Below are positions 47,149 through 58,999 of a stretch of 64,000 bases of DNA, one piece after another (the first letter of the stretch is position 1; each line of letters begins with the position of its first letter). Below the pieces are notes generated by a model that was not told the origin of the DNA, searched no databases, and worked only from the letters and a program-made list of their open reading frames with translations. Location of the stretch: contig CBFFRP010000162.1 of assembly GCA_965644295.1 (NCBI GenBank), positions 1 to 64,000 on the forward strand, in the 5' to 3' direction. The position numbers and the translations under genes were made by a program. The DNA comes from Paraphysomonas bandaiensis. Its lineage: Eukaryota; Chrysophyceae.

Positions 47149-47831
47149 CGTAATAGCATGTAGAACGCTTAGTTGTAGATTTTTTGCTTTTGTGCTTGCA
47201 AATGCGATTGTGTCCATGTGGAAATGCGGTCGCGAGGGTGGCGCGATTATGTTACTATCATCCAAAGTTATTTTTATCCTCAGTAGGAGATGACCTATAA
47301 AAAGAAAATTATATCTCAAAAACTCTTGCCTTTTTAGCATAAGATAGCCGTAGATAGTAGGTAGTACTTCCCTCCTCTCTTCCGTGATAAATTTGTACGC
47401 TGCTTGACATTCTGTGTATTTTACTAGCTACTGGCTACTGTTGAAACGAATAGAAAAACGATTATTTATTGATGATGAAACAATTAAAAAACGCACTTCG
47501 GAGTTTGGTGAATGTGAGTAAATATATCATGAAAAAGAATTTAAACGAGAGAAACGGCTGCGCTTTTAGATTATAGATTTTGTGTGACTCTTGTAATATC
47601 ATGTTTTTTGACAGGACATCTCGTCTCAACTTTGTATTATCAAAGCAAACGCTGAGAAGAAATGTAGACTACAACGAAAGAAATGTTGGTAACGTTTTAG
47701 TAGAAAGCTATATTGAACGTCTTTTTATTTAGCAATAGGCGTTAAAAACTCGTTCCGATACAGTGGCTAGTTGAATACTAGATCTACTAGTTAGACCTCT
47801 ACCCATAATAACTAATCAGCACAAATTCAAT
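47149..47831. other. Intergenic, no gene recognised
   Basis: AT-rich sequence downstream of TAF5 without a supported gene. Confidence 0.4.
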
Positions 47832-48586
47832 TATCCTACTATTTAGCGCTACAGAAGCTGCTTGTGCGTCGCCGCAAGCACCAAGGTGCAACCACTTCCG
47901 TTCTTAATGTTGTGTGTGTCAGGCATAGGTGGAGTTGCCGGAGACGTCGTCGCCGTTGTCTAGGGCCTGATGGTTTCATACGGTCCGGTGCTATGGTCCT
48001 TTGCGTATGGTTGGTGGGGTTCATATGTGCGGTTGGCGGTGTTCCAGTCTCGGTTCGTCTGTGGATTCCTAGTAATCTTAGCACCCTTGGGCGTTTCAAT
48101 TTCTGTCTGTGTTTTGGACACGGCCGCGGTAGTAGCCTTGGGGAACCTTTCTGTAGGGTAACGTATCGTCTACTTCGGTCTTAGATCATTAGCTTCGCTG
48201 CAGCGAAAAGCGGTAGAAGTAATCTGATGACCGCTGATTCGATGCTGCGCAGTCCTTGGGATGTCAGTGACTCATGGATTTGATCTCCAAAAACCATTTC
48301 AAACTGTATAGTTGTGATGGTACCCGTCCAGAATCTCTCCACCTGTGGCACGGAAGGGTTCCAGGCCCTGCTGGAGAGCCGCTGGAGTACAGTGGTGGTC
48401 CATTGGGGTAGTTCAGGATTTCTCAGTTCTTCTCGAAGCGCATTTTTGTGGCTGTGAAATGCAGACTCCCTTATCTGCGTTATGGTGTCATTTGTACTGT
48501 ACTTTAAGGACATAGAGTGAAAGTGATTGCACCTTGGTGTATGAGGTGACGCACAAGCAGCTTTCGTGGCGGAAAATAGTAGGATA
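47832..48586. mobile_element. 755-bp element with ~75-bp terminal inverted repeats
   Basis: The left end (47832-47905) is the imperfect reverse complement of the right end (about 48508-48586): both contain GTTGCACCTTGGTG, GACGCACAAGCAGCTT and ATAGTAGGATA in the same outward-facing sense. The interior is GC-richer than the flanks and has open frames on both strands: 48597-48181 minus (139 codons, with RESAFHSHKNALREELRNPE) and 47864-48184 plus. I match neither to a family. A third copy of one terminus lies at 17851-17928. Target-site duplication is not evident. It is probably a DNA transposon derivative. Confidence 0.75.
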
Positions 48587-49489
48587 TCAGAGAACACTAG
48601 ATAGTTAAATTAATTTGCTACACTAGTTCAGAAGTAATAATATCAAATGATTTCTTCGCCTTTTTACATACATACATATTGTACGTATAAATATGAAAGA
48701 GGTTATAACCGAATAGTTTGGAACCGTATGCTGTACAGTGCTAGTTTTGTGTAATAATAGTTTCGGCAGATATGGCAATCATTTTATTGACATCTTGCTT
48801 TTATTGACTGTTTAGACTGGCATTCTACTATAGATCACAAGAAAACATATTTATATGAGGATGATAGCATCAATGTAAGCAGTTTGGAGTTTACTATTTG
48901 GTGAATAGCTTGTTGACAGAGACACAGACAGTACAAATTCTAATATTGAACATGGATAGCGTTCTTCGTTGCAGGTATGTATCAGAATTGTTCGATGTTA
49001 TAATATATATATAGAATATAGTAGATGAGTTAGGTGATTATGAAGTGTAGTTTATGATTAAATCAAATAGATTTCTAAGATACACAAGCATAATCAATAT
49101 AATATATCAAAATTTGCTTAAATAATAACCAATATATTGTTCCAAGCAAAACTAAACAATTGCAACCCAATTTAATTTTACCTGGCCCTGCTAGTTCTGA
49201 CTCTTACACGCCTATTGCTAATAACGAGACATTCACTACTGCAGCAGTAAGTATAAACCAATTCAAGTTATGGAAATATTGAGCAAATATTCGACAAGAC
49301 CAAATGGCCTATGTGACATACCCATTTCAAACTTCCTATATTTTAAACTTATAAAACACTACTTACAACACAACATCAATGACTACAAGATATAGAGTGG
49401 AGTAAGTACCACACAGGCTAGGTATAGCACTTAAATAAATGTAGCTGGTTCTAATTATCACCTCATACTAGAAGCTGCTTGGAACACAG
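48587..49489. other. Intergenic, no gene recognised
   Basis: AT-rich. A short ATG-containing stretch with a donor-like site at 48951-48975 and a Ser/Thr-rich open stretch near 49190-49250 might be exons of a small gene, but I cannot connect or identify them. Confidence 0.35.
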
Positions 49490-52400
49490 CTATTCTTCCA
49501 AGTCATCATTTCTTTGATGTATACCCACACGAGCGTGCAATGTAAAAATTTCCATAATTGGACAATGTACTTTCATCAACGCCGCCAGTCCACGAAGCAA
49601 ACCAACAGTGCGGCTAATAAAGTAGTACTCTTCCGGAATGTGTCTTACGGAGCGAATACTACTACTCTTGTGACCAGAGGCCCTGTCTTCCGCACGTTGA
49701 GCACTTCGCATGTCATTGAACAGTTTACGTTCTGTATGTGAAGTCTTCAAGTCCTGCAAGTATCTATAAAGTCATATACGATAACACAGGGCTGCATACG
49801 CCGCGCATCACATACTCACATTGGCATCACGAAAAAGGAATTCAAAAAATTCCCTGTCTCTTTCTGGTGCTCGATCGGACTGGTTGTTTGCGTACCCAAG
49901 ACTCTTAAGTGCCCGGTCGACCCCTGCTATATCCTCCTCCTGAATACTAATTAGCAGATGGCAGTATGCCAGTCGTGTTTCGTCATTGATTCTGGATATG
50001 AAAATATGAGTCAACAGAGTTACAGAAACAAAATTATAACAGTATATTAGAGAGCGAGCCACAAAAACTATCTACCTTTTCGTAATCCCAAAATCTAAGA
50101 GCCCGGGGTGCCATAACTGGTTTCTCATAGAAGGTAATTCTTCAACTGGCAAGATTTTCGACTCTATTCCTCCTCCCTTTTTAGTCGCAGCAGGTGCGTA
50201 TGCAACAGGCGGTGCACAGTCGTCTACCGAAGATTCTACACAGAATACATTCCCAGGGTGGGGGTCGGCTGCGACACGTTCAATACATAATAGGTAAAGG
50301 AAATGACAGAGGCTTACCGTTAAAACATCCAGCAACAAGCATATGGTAGGCGAGGGAATGTGCCAATCTGCACAGCAAGGAAGACTTGTCCACATTATGT
50401 AAGGATAAAGCGAAATCGTCTGTAATCTAAATTGATGTCAACAAGACTCCACGAATGCCAACTGTTTATCTACCTTAAACCCTTTAAGCTTGGTCATTAC
50501 AAATACTCTACGGTGAACATATCCCCTGATAGGTGAGGGAATAAGCGTTCCAAATCCTGCCTCCTGCATAGCGTTTTGTGCCTATAATACCGTTACGCAT
50601 ACACATATGTGCACGGATAGCGTTGTACACATATAAACCTAAGCAGGTGCGGTAATCAATATACCTCTACTAGATTTTTAGCCTCTATTCTGAAATCTAG
50701 CTCCTCAGCTATAGTTCGTTGCCACACTTTTATCACCGTCAAAAGTGCCTACGCCACCAGAAACACAATTAAATTACAAAAAAATATTGGATAGTGATAC
50801 CTCCCACTTGGGATCCATTCTGCTTGCAACCTTTGCAATAAATAGGGCGGCGCTAATGTCAGTCATCAGCAGAGTTTCTACCCCAGGGTGCTGGACTTTC
50901 ACAACAACATCGCGGACAATGCCATCCACAAGCATCGTTGCATTATGCACCTGCGCTACGCTACCAGATGATTGAGGATTCATGTCGAAGCTCTCAAACA
51001 TCTCTTCTATTGTCCGAATACGGTTTCCATGTCGGTACCCAAATATCTGTTCTTCTCTACGACTGCTAGCACTTAGGCAAAACTCGACTGTAGAGCGCAC
51101 ATGTAGAGCCGACGACTGGGGACAGTTGTCGTGTAAACATCCCAGTGTCGTAGACCAGAGGGCAGACACCAAGTCTGGGCGGCCAGCCACATATTGCGCG
51201 ACCTTAATAAACACAGACTTCAGAGAACGAACTTCCGTCAGTACATATGCCGCCAACACACGGTCCAGCGCGTCGAAGGCAGCCGTATACATATTTCTGT
51301 TTTCATTTTTAGATTCTGCATACACCAAAGCACTCGAAGAGTCCGCGGCGACATGCTTCCGGCAGCCGCAGAGCCGTAAGATAATAGTTAGGTATAGGTA
51401 TGCCGATACCACAGTAGCTGTAGGAGTGTATATAGTGAACATCCGCTCCACAGTCATGATCCATGTAAGAACTCTCGCTTGTGCACTCCAGGTGCAGCAC
51501 TGTTCTCCATAAATTTTCACTTGTGATATTGAGTGATGTAGAGCGGTCGATAAGATCCAGGTACAAAAAATAACACCGAAACCAGGTCTAAACACTACTG
51601 TAGACACTGCCGCTTTAGCAAGATCGTACACAATTACCAGAGGCGGGGAGCACGATCGGAACACAGTCGGTATCTGTTGGGTGACTATGGAGGCGCATAA
51701 TACAGAAAGAAGAGAGGTAAATATTGGAAATATTAGGTAGCCTACCAGGGCAACTGCGGCAGGTGCCCGGGTATACTGCATGGCACACACGAGGGTGAGG
51801 AACCCAAAGCCTACTACAGAGAGTGGGAGAGGGACCACCAAACCCACACACACCTCCCATATTAGCACTAGCATAGGTTTCTCAGACAGATGAGACTGAT
51901 TTAAAATAGCGTAGAGTGTGGATATAAAAGTATCGGTTGACGACATCAGCAGAGGCAGACTAACCCCAATAACAAGGACAAATATTGTGCCCCAAAGTGT
52001 TACTCTAGGCAAGAGGTACAAGAACACCGACGCAGCAGCCGCAGTCACAGATTTCTCACCGTCACTACTACGAGGCCAAAAAGACGATTCCTCTGCCTTC
52101 TCCAATCGTCGGCGCAAAGAGAACACCTCTTCGCGCAAAGCTGTACTAGGACTGTGTGAACGGGAAACAATTGGCCCTGTGTTCTGCACATGAGCAGCCC
52201 ATTGGCATTCACGATGCAAGGATTCAGTACTGTGAGTGACTGACGACGGATGAAAATACTCCACAGTGGGCGAATCGTTGCTAATTGTAGAAGCAGCATG
52301 ATGTCGTGCCCGTATCAGGGCTTGATGTCGCCTCACATTCTCACCATCATCTCCCTCAAATTCGCCATTACCACTAACCTGTCGACCCTGCTCTTCGCTC

Positions 52401-53167
52401 TCAGCAGACTCGCTATGTCCCTCAGATCCAGGAACTGCCCCAAGGAACTGAAGAACCGCCTCATCCATGGACCCTATCTGAATTATTACCAGCTGCACGA
52501 ATAATGAAAGGTCTTCCATTCGACGGCGAACAACTTTAGGGTCTACTGATGAATTGGACATCAGGTGTCGTCGGGGAAGTTGAGGCAAGTTAGGATAACC
52601 CTTGCTTTCCAACTGCTTCCGAAAAGTCACAAAATCAGAAAAGCGATGCGATGTTTCCCAGTATATACCACCTATTCTATCTATTGATCGAATCACATAC
52701 ACTGTATGGCGGTTGCCACCTTCATCAATCTTTTCAAATGTTTTCTTAATTGAAACATCGAGATTAAAATTCATACGATTCTTTTCCATCATAACTTTTA
52801 CTGCCGCACGAAGATGTATACTTAATTCACCAAATACATTAGTATCACCATATAATTTAATATGTCCACCCATTAAAGCTGACATGGGCTTTAATATCCC
52901 TCTGGATATCTTTGCCATTGAATAAGAGTCTGTTAATACAATACAATCTATATTAGATTTCTCAATTCCACGTGATGAGATACGTTCCGTTCCTTCCCCT
53001 ATCTTAACAAGCCAATTAAAATCTTCTTCAACACGAAATACAAGTGTTTTCATATGATTATTATGAGATGCTTGAAGAACTTGTTCATGAAGATATTTAA
53101 AGTATTTAGAGATACAAACACGATTATCATCAAGTGAAAAGATCTTCTCAGGTGAAGAAATAGACAT
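49490..53167 (-). CDS. SCP2 - PX - membrane segments - ABC1/ADCK (UbiB) atypical kinase fusion
   Basis: Seven minus-strand exons (53167-50801, 50748-50665, 50581-50474, 50426-50318, 50268-50076, 49991-49820, 49753-49490) give 1098 residues. Residues ~30-150 resemble the SCP2 lipid-carrier domain (MAKISRGILKPMSALMGGHI, then KLYGDTNV). A PX phosphoinositide-binding domain follows (~155-265: RHTVYVIRSID, YWETSHRFSDFVTFRKQLES, NLPQLPRRHL). About four hydrophobic helices lie at ~425-590. The C-terminal ABC1 kinase has FIKVAQ (family KxGQ), GRPDL, SVAQVH, VVVKVQHPG (Lys), EELDFRIEAKN, ADPHPGNVF and LLDFG. ABC1 proteins support coenzyme Q and lipid handling in mitochondria and plastids; PX domains target endosomal membranes. 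Location and substrate are open. The Gly of KxGQ is Ala. The 5' ~350 bases are AT-rich and an (ATGT)n tract lies just upstream. Confidence 0.9.
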
Positions 53168-53269
53168 GATGATTGATGAGGATGTGGAGATTATGGTGTG
53201 AGATTGAGTGAGTTTGGTGCGTATACAGATACTGACTGCTATAGATCTCTATGCGTGATGATAAGGAGC

Positions 53270-53271
<2 letters not shown>

Positions 53272-53300
<29 letters not shown>

Positions 53301-53792
53301 TGTATGTATGTATGTATGTATGTATGTATGTATGTATGTATGTATGTATGTATGTATGTATGTATGTATGTATGTATGTATGTATGTATGTATGTATGTA
53401 TGTATGTATGTATGTATGTATGTATGTATGTATGTATGTATGTATGTACGTATGTATGTATGTATGTATGTATGTATGTATGTATGTATGTATGTATGTA
53501 TGTATGTATGTATGTATGTATGTATGTATGTATGTATGTATGTGTATGTATGTATGTATGTATGTATGTATGTATGTATGTATGTATGTATGTATGTATG
53601 TATGTATGTATGTATGTATGTATGTATGTATGTATGTATGTATGTATGTATGTATGTATGTATGTATGTATGTATGTATGTATGTATGTATGTATGTATG
53701 TATGTATGTATGTATGTATGTATGTATGTATGTATGTATGTATGTATGTATGTATGTATGTATGTATGTATGTATGTATGTATGTATGTATG

Positions 53793-53826
<34 letters not shown>

Positions 53827-53880
53827 TGTATGTATGTATGTATGTATGTATGTATGTATGTATGTATGTATGAATGTATG
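53272..53880. repeat. (ATGT)n microsatellite, ~150 units, upstream of the SCP2-PX-ABC1 gene
   Basis: About 609 bp of ATGT with rare interruptions (near 53449, 53540, 53795). It starts ~105 bp upstream of the start codon. Long open frames on both strands across it are artefacts. Confidence 0.99.
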
Positions 53881-55463
53881 CATGTACCCCTGTACCTAAA
53901 TGAGAGTACAGGAGTACGATTCCTGTCCCTCAACAACTTCTGATTGGTTGGGTGGATATATGGCACACAGGTACAAGTACATATGGAAGTGGCGTACCCA
54001 CAGAAAAAAACTGTAGAAACTTCCCAGTTTTTTTTTTCAGTTTATTTCCCATCCAGACACCGTATTACACACAGTTTCATACGTTAAGGTCCCCAACATA
54101 TGTCAATCATATGCTCAAACAGTGATACATATCACATAAACACACTAGGTTACCAATAGAACATGCAATTCTGGAGGTGTGGGGTCCAACTTCCACAAGT
54201 TTTGGTGGAAATTTTCTTGTAAGATTGCAATTGTTATCCTGCATCAAAATTATGGAGAGCTCCTGAACTCACTGTGAGGTACATAGCAGAGACCAGTTGC
54301 TGAAAACAATGTTGTGATTGCAAAGATTAGATTGTGAATACTGATTTTGGATTCGTTAATAAACGGTCAAGAAGTATGCACAGGTCATTATAGGAGGATC
54401 TGTCCTAATTGCACCATCCTTGTTGCACTTAATGATCCCATATGCCCTCCAATTCAATGAATCGTGATCATTCTTACTGTTTGAGTGATATGAATATGAT
54501 ATTGGCATTCATCTCTTATTTTGTTGGAATTATGTGCATTCGTTGACAGATCTCTATATCTGTATTGACATCCATAGTCCCAAACCCCTTATAACCACAG
54601 GTGTAGTTGTCCAATTATATTACTTTATTATGTTGCAGTGTTTATGATACTGTTTTAATGATTTGACTAATATAAGTATGCTTTGATGAAATATTGAGGC
54701 CATATTGGATGGAGTTGCTACTTTGCAGATGCAATATAATACGCACGTATGTCGCCTTTGAAGCAATGAAAACGGAGTTAAAATAGTTATAATAACTCAC
54801 TACAAACATCCAATTTGATTGGGTAAAGTTGATATCATGTCATACATCCTTCACTGTTGGTGAGGAATTACGATTACATGTATAAAACTTATGCGAGTTT
54901 ATAGATATACTTATGCGAGTTGTGACATTGTAAGAGTGGCAGACAACATTTACAGCGACTTGTACAATACGTAACCCCTTTATTATTCATCCTTAGACAG
55001 TGTGGCTTTAATATATTTGCAATAGGCTTCTGTCATTTACGTTTCAATAGCTACTATTACTACAGCACCGTTATATATCACCTCTGATAAATTCACCACA
55101 ACCTATATCCTATATATATTATTGTTATCCTGACTGTTTACTTGATCATTTGTGGTTCAAAAAAACAACCTTCTTGTTCCAATCGTTATATTATACTAAT
55201 ATACTACTAAAAAAGGTATACTGTCAAAGGACGACATCAGATAAATGACGCCACAGCAGTGCCACATATTAAATACTAAATACAAGCTCTTGTTACAAAA
55301 AGTCTCATGTGAGCAAAATTAAATCACGAGATACAAATACAAACAAACTTCGATAGCAAATAAAAGATTCGATAGGAAATACAAAAGCGGTAACAAATAC
55401 AAAAGCGATAGCAAATACAAAGGCGATAAAATGTGCACATACGTGTTGCGTGTAATCAATAAT
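53881..55463. other. Intergenic, no gene recognised
   Basis: AT-rich, stop-dense sequence with a poly-T run near 54031. A short tandem of AAATACAAA.GCGATA words occurs at 55330-55430. No gene or RNA recognised. Confidence 0.45.
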
Positions 55464-57424
55464 TCACGCCATATCAACTTGCTCGATGCCACAGCAAGTC
55501 TCCATATGAATATTCAGTTGGTCTCTACACAACTTCCCGCAAAAACTTTGGCCACAGTTTTTAGCGGCACAGCTGACCCACCTATTGTTTGGTATACCAG
55601 GATCTGTTGTTCCGCATACCAACACAGAGTACCGCCGTAACATGGTAGTTTTCACTGTTTTCTGTTTTTTATTTGCTGTATACCTTTCAGACATCCACTT
55701 GGCATTTGAATCATCATCCCCTTTCATCATTTGATGATGCTCGTATAGACTGTCCACTTCATACTGGAGTAGATAGTTCGAAGATCAAGTGAATTTTCTT
55801 CTAGGTACTTTACCTCGATTCTCAAAAGTTTTTGAGGAGTATCGTTATATACCAAAAAATATAGACTTTGGTATATAACGATACTCCTCAAAAACTTTTT
55901 GGTATATAACGATACTCCTCAAAAAATTTTGAGAATCGAGGTAAAGTACCTAGAAGAAAATTCACTTGATCTTCGAACTATTCTCTGAAGTGTGGGCAGT
56001 GACTCAAAATGGTAACAGGATCACATCTCCCAGTTGCAGTCATGACTACTCCAGCATTATAGAAGACGTGCTGAATTGACTACTTATTATTGAATGCTTT
56101 GCTCAGGAATGGTCTTAAGAGTACGAAGCACTTATGGGCGAAGTACGCAGCAGGATGATACAAACTTCCTTCTCAAGGGCCCATTCCTGTCCTGGAGGGT
56201 CAGTTGTGTCATCATACTTGAAATGTGGTGATCGAAATTGCCTATGCAGCGTACGATGACATGAGCCCTTATCATAGGCAGCTTGTATCATACTGCACTT
56301 TCCTGCATATTTCGCCCATAAGTGCTTCATACTCTTTTGTTGGCTGCGTGGATGCAAGTAATTAATCTGTCCACTGGCACGATCGCAGGCTAGAACAAGA
56401 TATTCATGCGGTAAAGAATCGCTATGTCTGTTTTCTGAAGAAACCACTCCAGGGAAAACGGCTGCGCCATCCCCAGGAGATAAAAAAAACTTCAATCTCT
56501 CTGTGAGAATTCTCAAGAGTTTCGCGGCGAGAATTAATCACCCTGGTAGACATGTCTATCTACTGTTACATCTGGAATACCATACGGATATAAGCATATA
56601 TAAAGGCCAGTATCCACACTATAAAGCCGTGGTTTCCCATCAAAGTCTGAAAATCTTCTATCCAAACTTAATAACGGTGCAAATAAGGCGCCTATCTCCA
56701 GCAATAGTGCAGGTGAACGACACGGCTCTCTGTTTTTGATGAGTTTCCTGACTTGATACGGATAAATTTAATGATTTTAATTGTAGGAGAGCAGCCTCGG
56801 TTGTCAGAACGACTGGCTTTTCGTGCATACCATTCAACAATATCGAAACGTCATCACTGCTAAAAAATAGCTCCCTTGGTACATTGTCTGCAAGTAGGTG
56901 AGCATTGCACAAAAAGAAAATGGCGTTCTTAAATTCCTGTATGCGTCAATTCTACCCTGGGGCGTTTTCTCCGATTGATAGGTGAGTAGATGTGCCCGCT
57001 GTTTATATTTCCTCTATGTTCTAGTCGAATACATGACTTTGGCAATGCTATTATAGCGTTCTTGATCGAGCGAATCTTGAAAGAGTTTTCCAAATTCTAT
57101 ATTAGATTACGGACTACCAAGGTCCATCGACAAGTCAGTGATCATTTTCTGAAGTTTAAGCACACCACTATCCGATAATAATCGTTTTCTCTCAACGGAA
57201 ACATGGACTGGCTTTCATTCTTCTTCCTCTGAAGAGCACTGCATTGAAATTTGAATGAACAACTTACTCACCGCGATAAAGTTTTTCTGTTTACAGAATC
57301 TACAGTCGCAGCCTTTTTCACACTCATACTCAGCTTTTCATGATAGTATATTGCATTGTTCAGCCGTTCTTCATGTGTTTTTCTTGTTGGAGACACTCGA
57401 CTTACTCCTGAACATGTTGAGAGC
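55464..57424 (-). pseudogene. Decayed DDE transposase (psq/pogo-like HTH) broken by a palindromic insertion
   Basis: Minus-strand coding remnants run from 57424 down to 55464. The first piece (57400-57280) reads THEERLNNAIYYHEKLSMSV then KKAATVDSVNRKTLSR, a psq-type helix-turn-helix of Tc1/pogo transposases. Middle pieces (56912-56658) include FFSSDDVSILLNG and QRAVSFTCTIAGDRRLICTV, resembling the DDE catalytic fold. A later piece (56516-56115) and a C-terminal piece (55757-55464) with C/H residues (CAAKNCGQSFCGKLC) follow. Stops and frame changes separate them, and a 208-bp palindrome sits inside. It is non-functional. The family is inferred from the HTH and general pattern. Confidence 0.5.
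55774..55981. mobile_element. 208-bp near-perfect palindrome (foldback element)
   Basis: The outer arms, starting ATAGTTCGAAGATCAAGTGA at the left, are exactly mirrored at the right end for over 50 bp and continue, with a few mismatches, to an inner TTTTTGAGGAGTATCGTTAT module. That module occurs once in the left arm and twice in tandem in the right arm, leaving a loop near 55855-55865. No ORF. It interrupts the transposase remnant. Confidence 0.93.
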
Positions 57425-57834
57425 ATTCTTCAACTTCAGTCAATATATCACTTAAACAATAGCATACCCTTACCAAAGATACACTGAGAGTTACACAATA
57501 GTCACAGGGAGGTTAGCATTTCAAGCATATATCAGTGGAATAGAGTGTCAGAAAAGTGACCCCATTGGCTTGATTTGTTCAGGTATCAAGAAGTTGCTTC
57601 TTGGTCATCATTTTTTTCAAAGTCCTTATTTTTTAATTGAAAAGTAGCTTTTTAACAACGAAAATGACAAACAAAATCAATGCAAATCAAAAACTACCCC
57701 TTTATATACAGTTTTTTCCTCTAGGTACAGTTTTTACCGCCCCTAAAAGTGTGTGAAATCTCACAGCAAATCATCTACACGACTGTCATCAACTCCATAT
57801 CCGTATGGATATTCAGTTCGTATAGATATGTGCA
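57425..57834. other. Intergenic, no gene recognised
   Basis: AT-rich; nothing recognised between the transposase remnant and the LTR fragment. Confidence 0.4.
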
Positions 57835-57975
57835 TCTAAGTTTTCGGGAATAAATTGAATCAAAAATCTACTATATTACTGATATACAACTACGGCTGGA
57901 ATACACATAATTGTTGTCTCAATATTAGAGGCATCTCTGAACAAAAATATACAAACAAGGATGCCGGTGTGATGT
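57835..57975 (-). repeat. Copia LTR fragment
   Basis: Minus-oriented copy of the LTR family: TTGTCTCAATATTAGAGGCA, TACGGCTGGAATACACATAA and TTTTCGGGAATAAATTGAAT match the copies near 12.5 kb and, reversed, 2.7 kb. Confidence 0.75.
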
Positions 57976-58281
57976 CCGTATATACACATGTACAACATAC
58001 AGTCTCCTGAGCTGATTCCTTAATACCACAATGAGTGATAGAACTTATAGATTCCTCATCATTAGCATTAAGAAGTAACTCATGTCTAAGTAAATACAAA
58101 CCATATATGTGATAGATCTGACAGCATCAACTAACACTGCAGTAAGCCACATATGAGGCATTACTCTATCAAGGACTGTGTTTATAGAATTGGAAGAATA
58201 CAAACACTTATCCTGTCTGAATACCCCTAATATACATAGTAATAAAGTCCTGGCATATCTTGAGGGGGTACACGACCCTTA

Positions 58282-58640
58282 TATTACACTATTATAGAGA
58301 AACCACAATGATGACTCCACTTTCAAAATCAGATTATTAAACATTCCAAGCTATACTCCATCCTTCGTCTGATGTGGAAGATCAGAATGATATGAGTGGA
58401 TGCGATCTATCTGCATAACAACCAAGACTTCGCAACAACACTTCAAGAATATTACAGGAGAGTTCAAGTGCCACATCTGATGCTGTATTGGCGGTTAGGA
58501 GCAGTGGCACCCAGTCCTTTCAGGGTTAGGGTCACGTCGTGCTTATCTGGATTGTGTGTCTCTTATCATACACACAGCATTCAAATCAGGTACACTAGCA
58601 GAGTTAAAGGAACGGTTCTTCTTATCCGTAGGTTTAAACT
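58282..58640 (+). repeat. Interspersed repeat, copy 2
   Basis: Diverged copy of 7448-7800, same orientation. The end that follows in copy 1 lies here inverted at 58905-58955, so the two copies differ by an inversion or are composite. Confidence 0.7.
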
Positions 58641-58764
58641 GCAACGTATCCTTCTTATGATGTTGAAATACTAATATATCCACACCGTATAGCTATTAGT
58701 GGCTTACTTGCTGTTGGAAATAGTTGTACCCTAATGAATATTATTAAGAAAAAATTAAAAATCA

Positions 58765-58833
58765 ATGCATTGATTCAATGTGACCCACATCTCGAAATAA
58801 TGCATTGATTCAATGTGACCACATCTCGAAATA
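58765..58833. repeat. Tandem duplication, 2 x ~34 bp
   Basis: ATGCATTGATTCAATGTGAC followed by C(C)ACATCTCGAAATA occurs twice in a row; the only difference is one extra C in the first copy. Confidence 0.95.
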
Positions 58834-58999
58834 GTACTGGATTAACTCAAAGAATTCCGAACTTTAATTATAGCTACAACTACTGTAGCCTTACCACATA
58901 AGGGTGACGAGGGAATAGCAACTGCGAAATACTGAAATTCGTACATAAATGGGAAGATAAATTTCAAAACTTGTGGTCGCATGAAGCTTGCTTCTTGTT

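Noticed and set aside
53148-53966. Overlapping frames of up to 272 codons on both strands
   Set aside because: Same artefact of the long (ATGT)n tract; the real gene start to the left is at 53167 on the minus strand.
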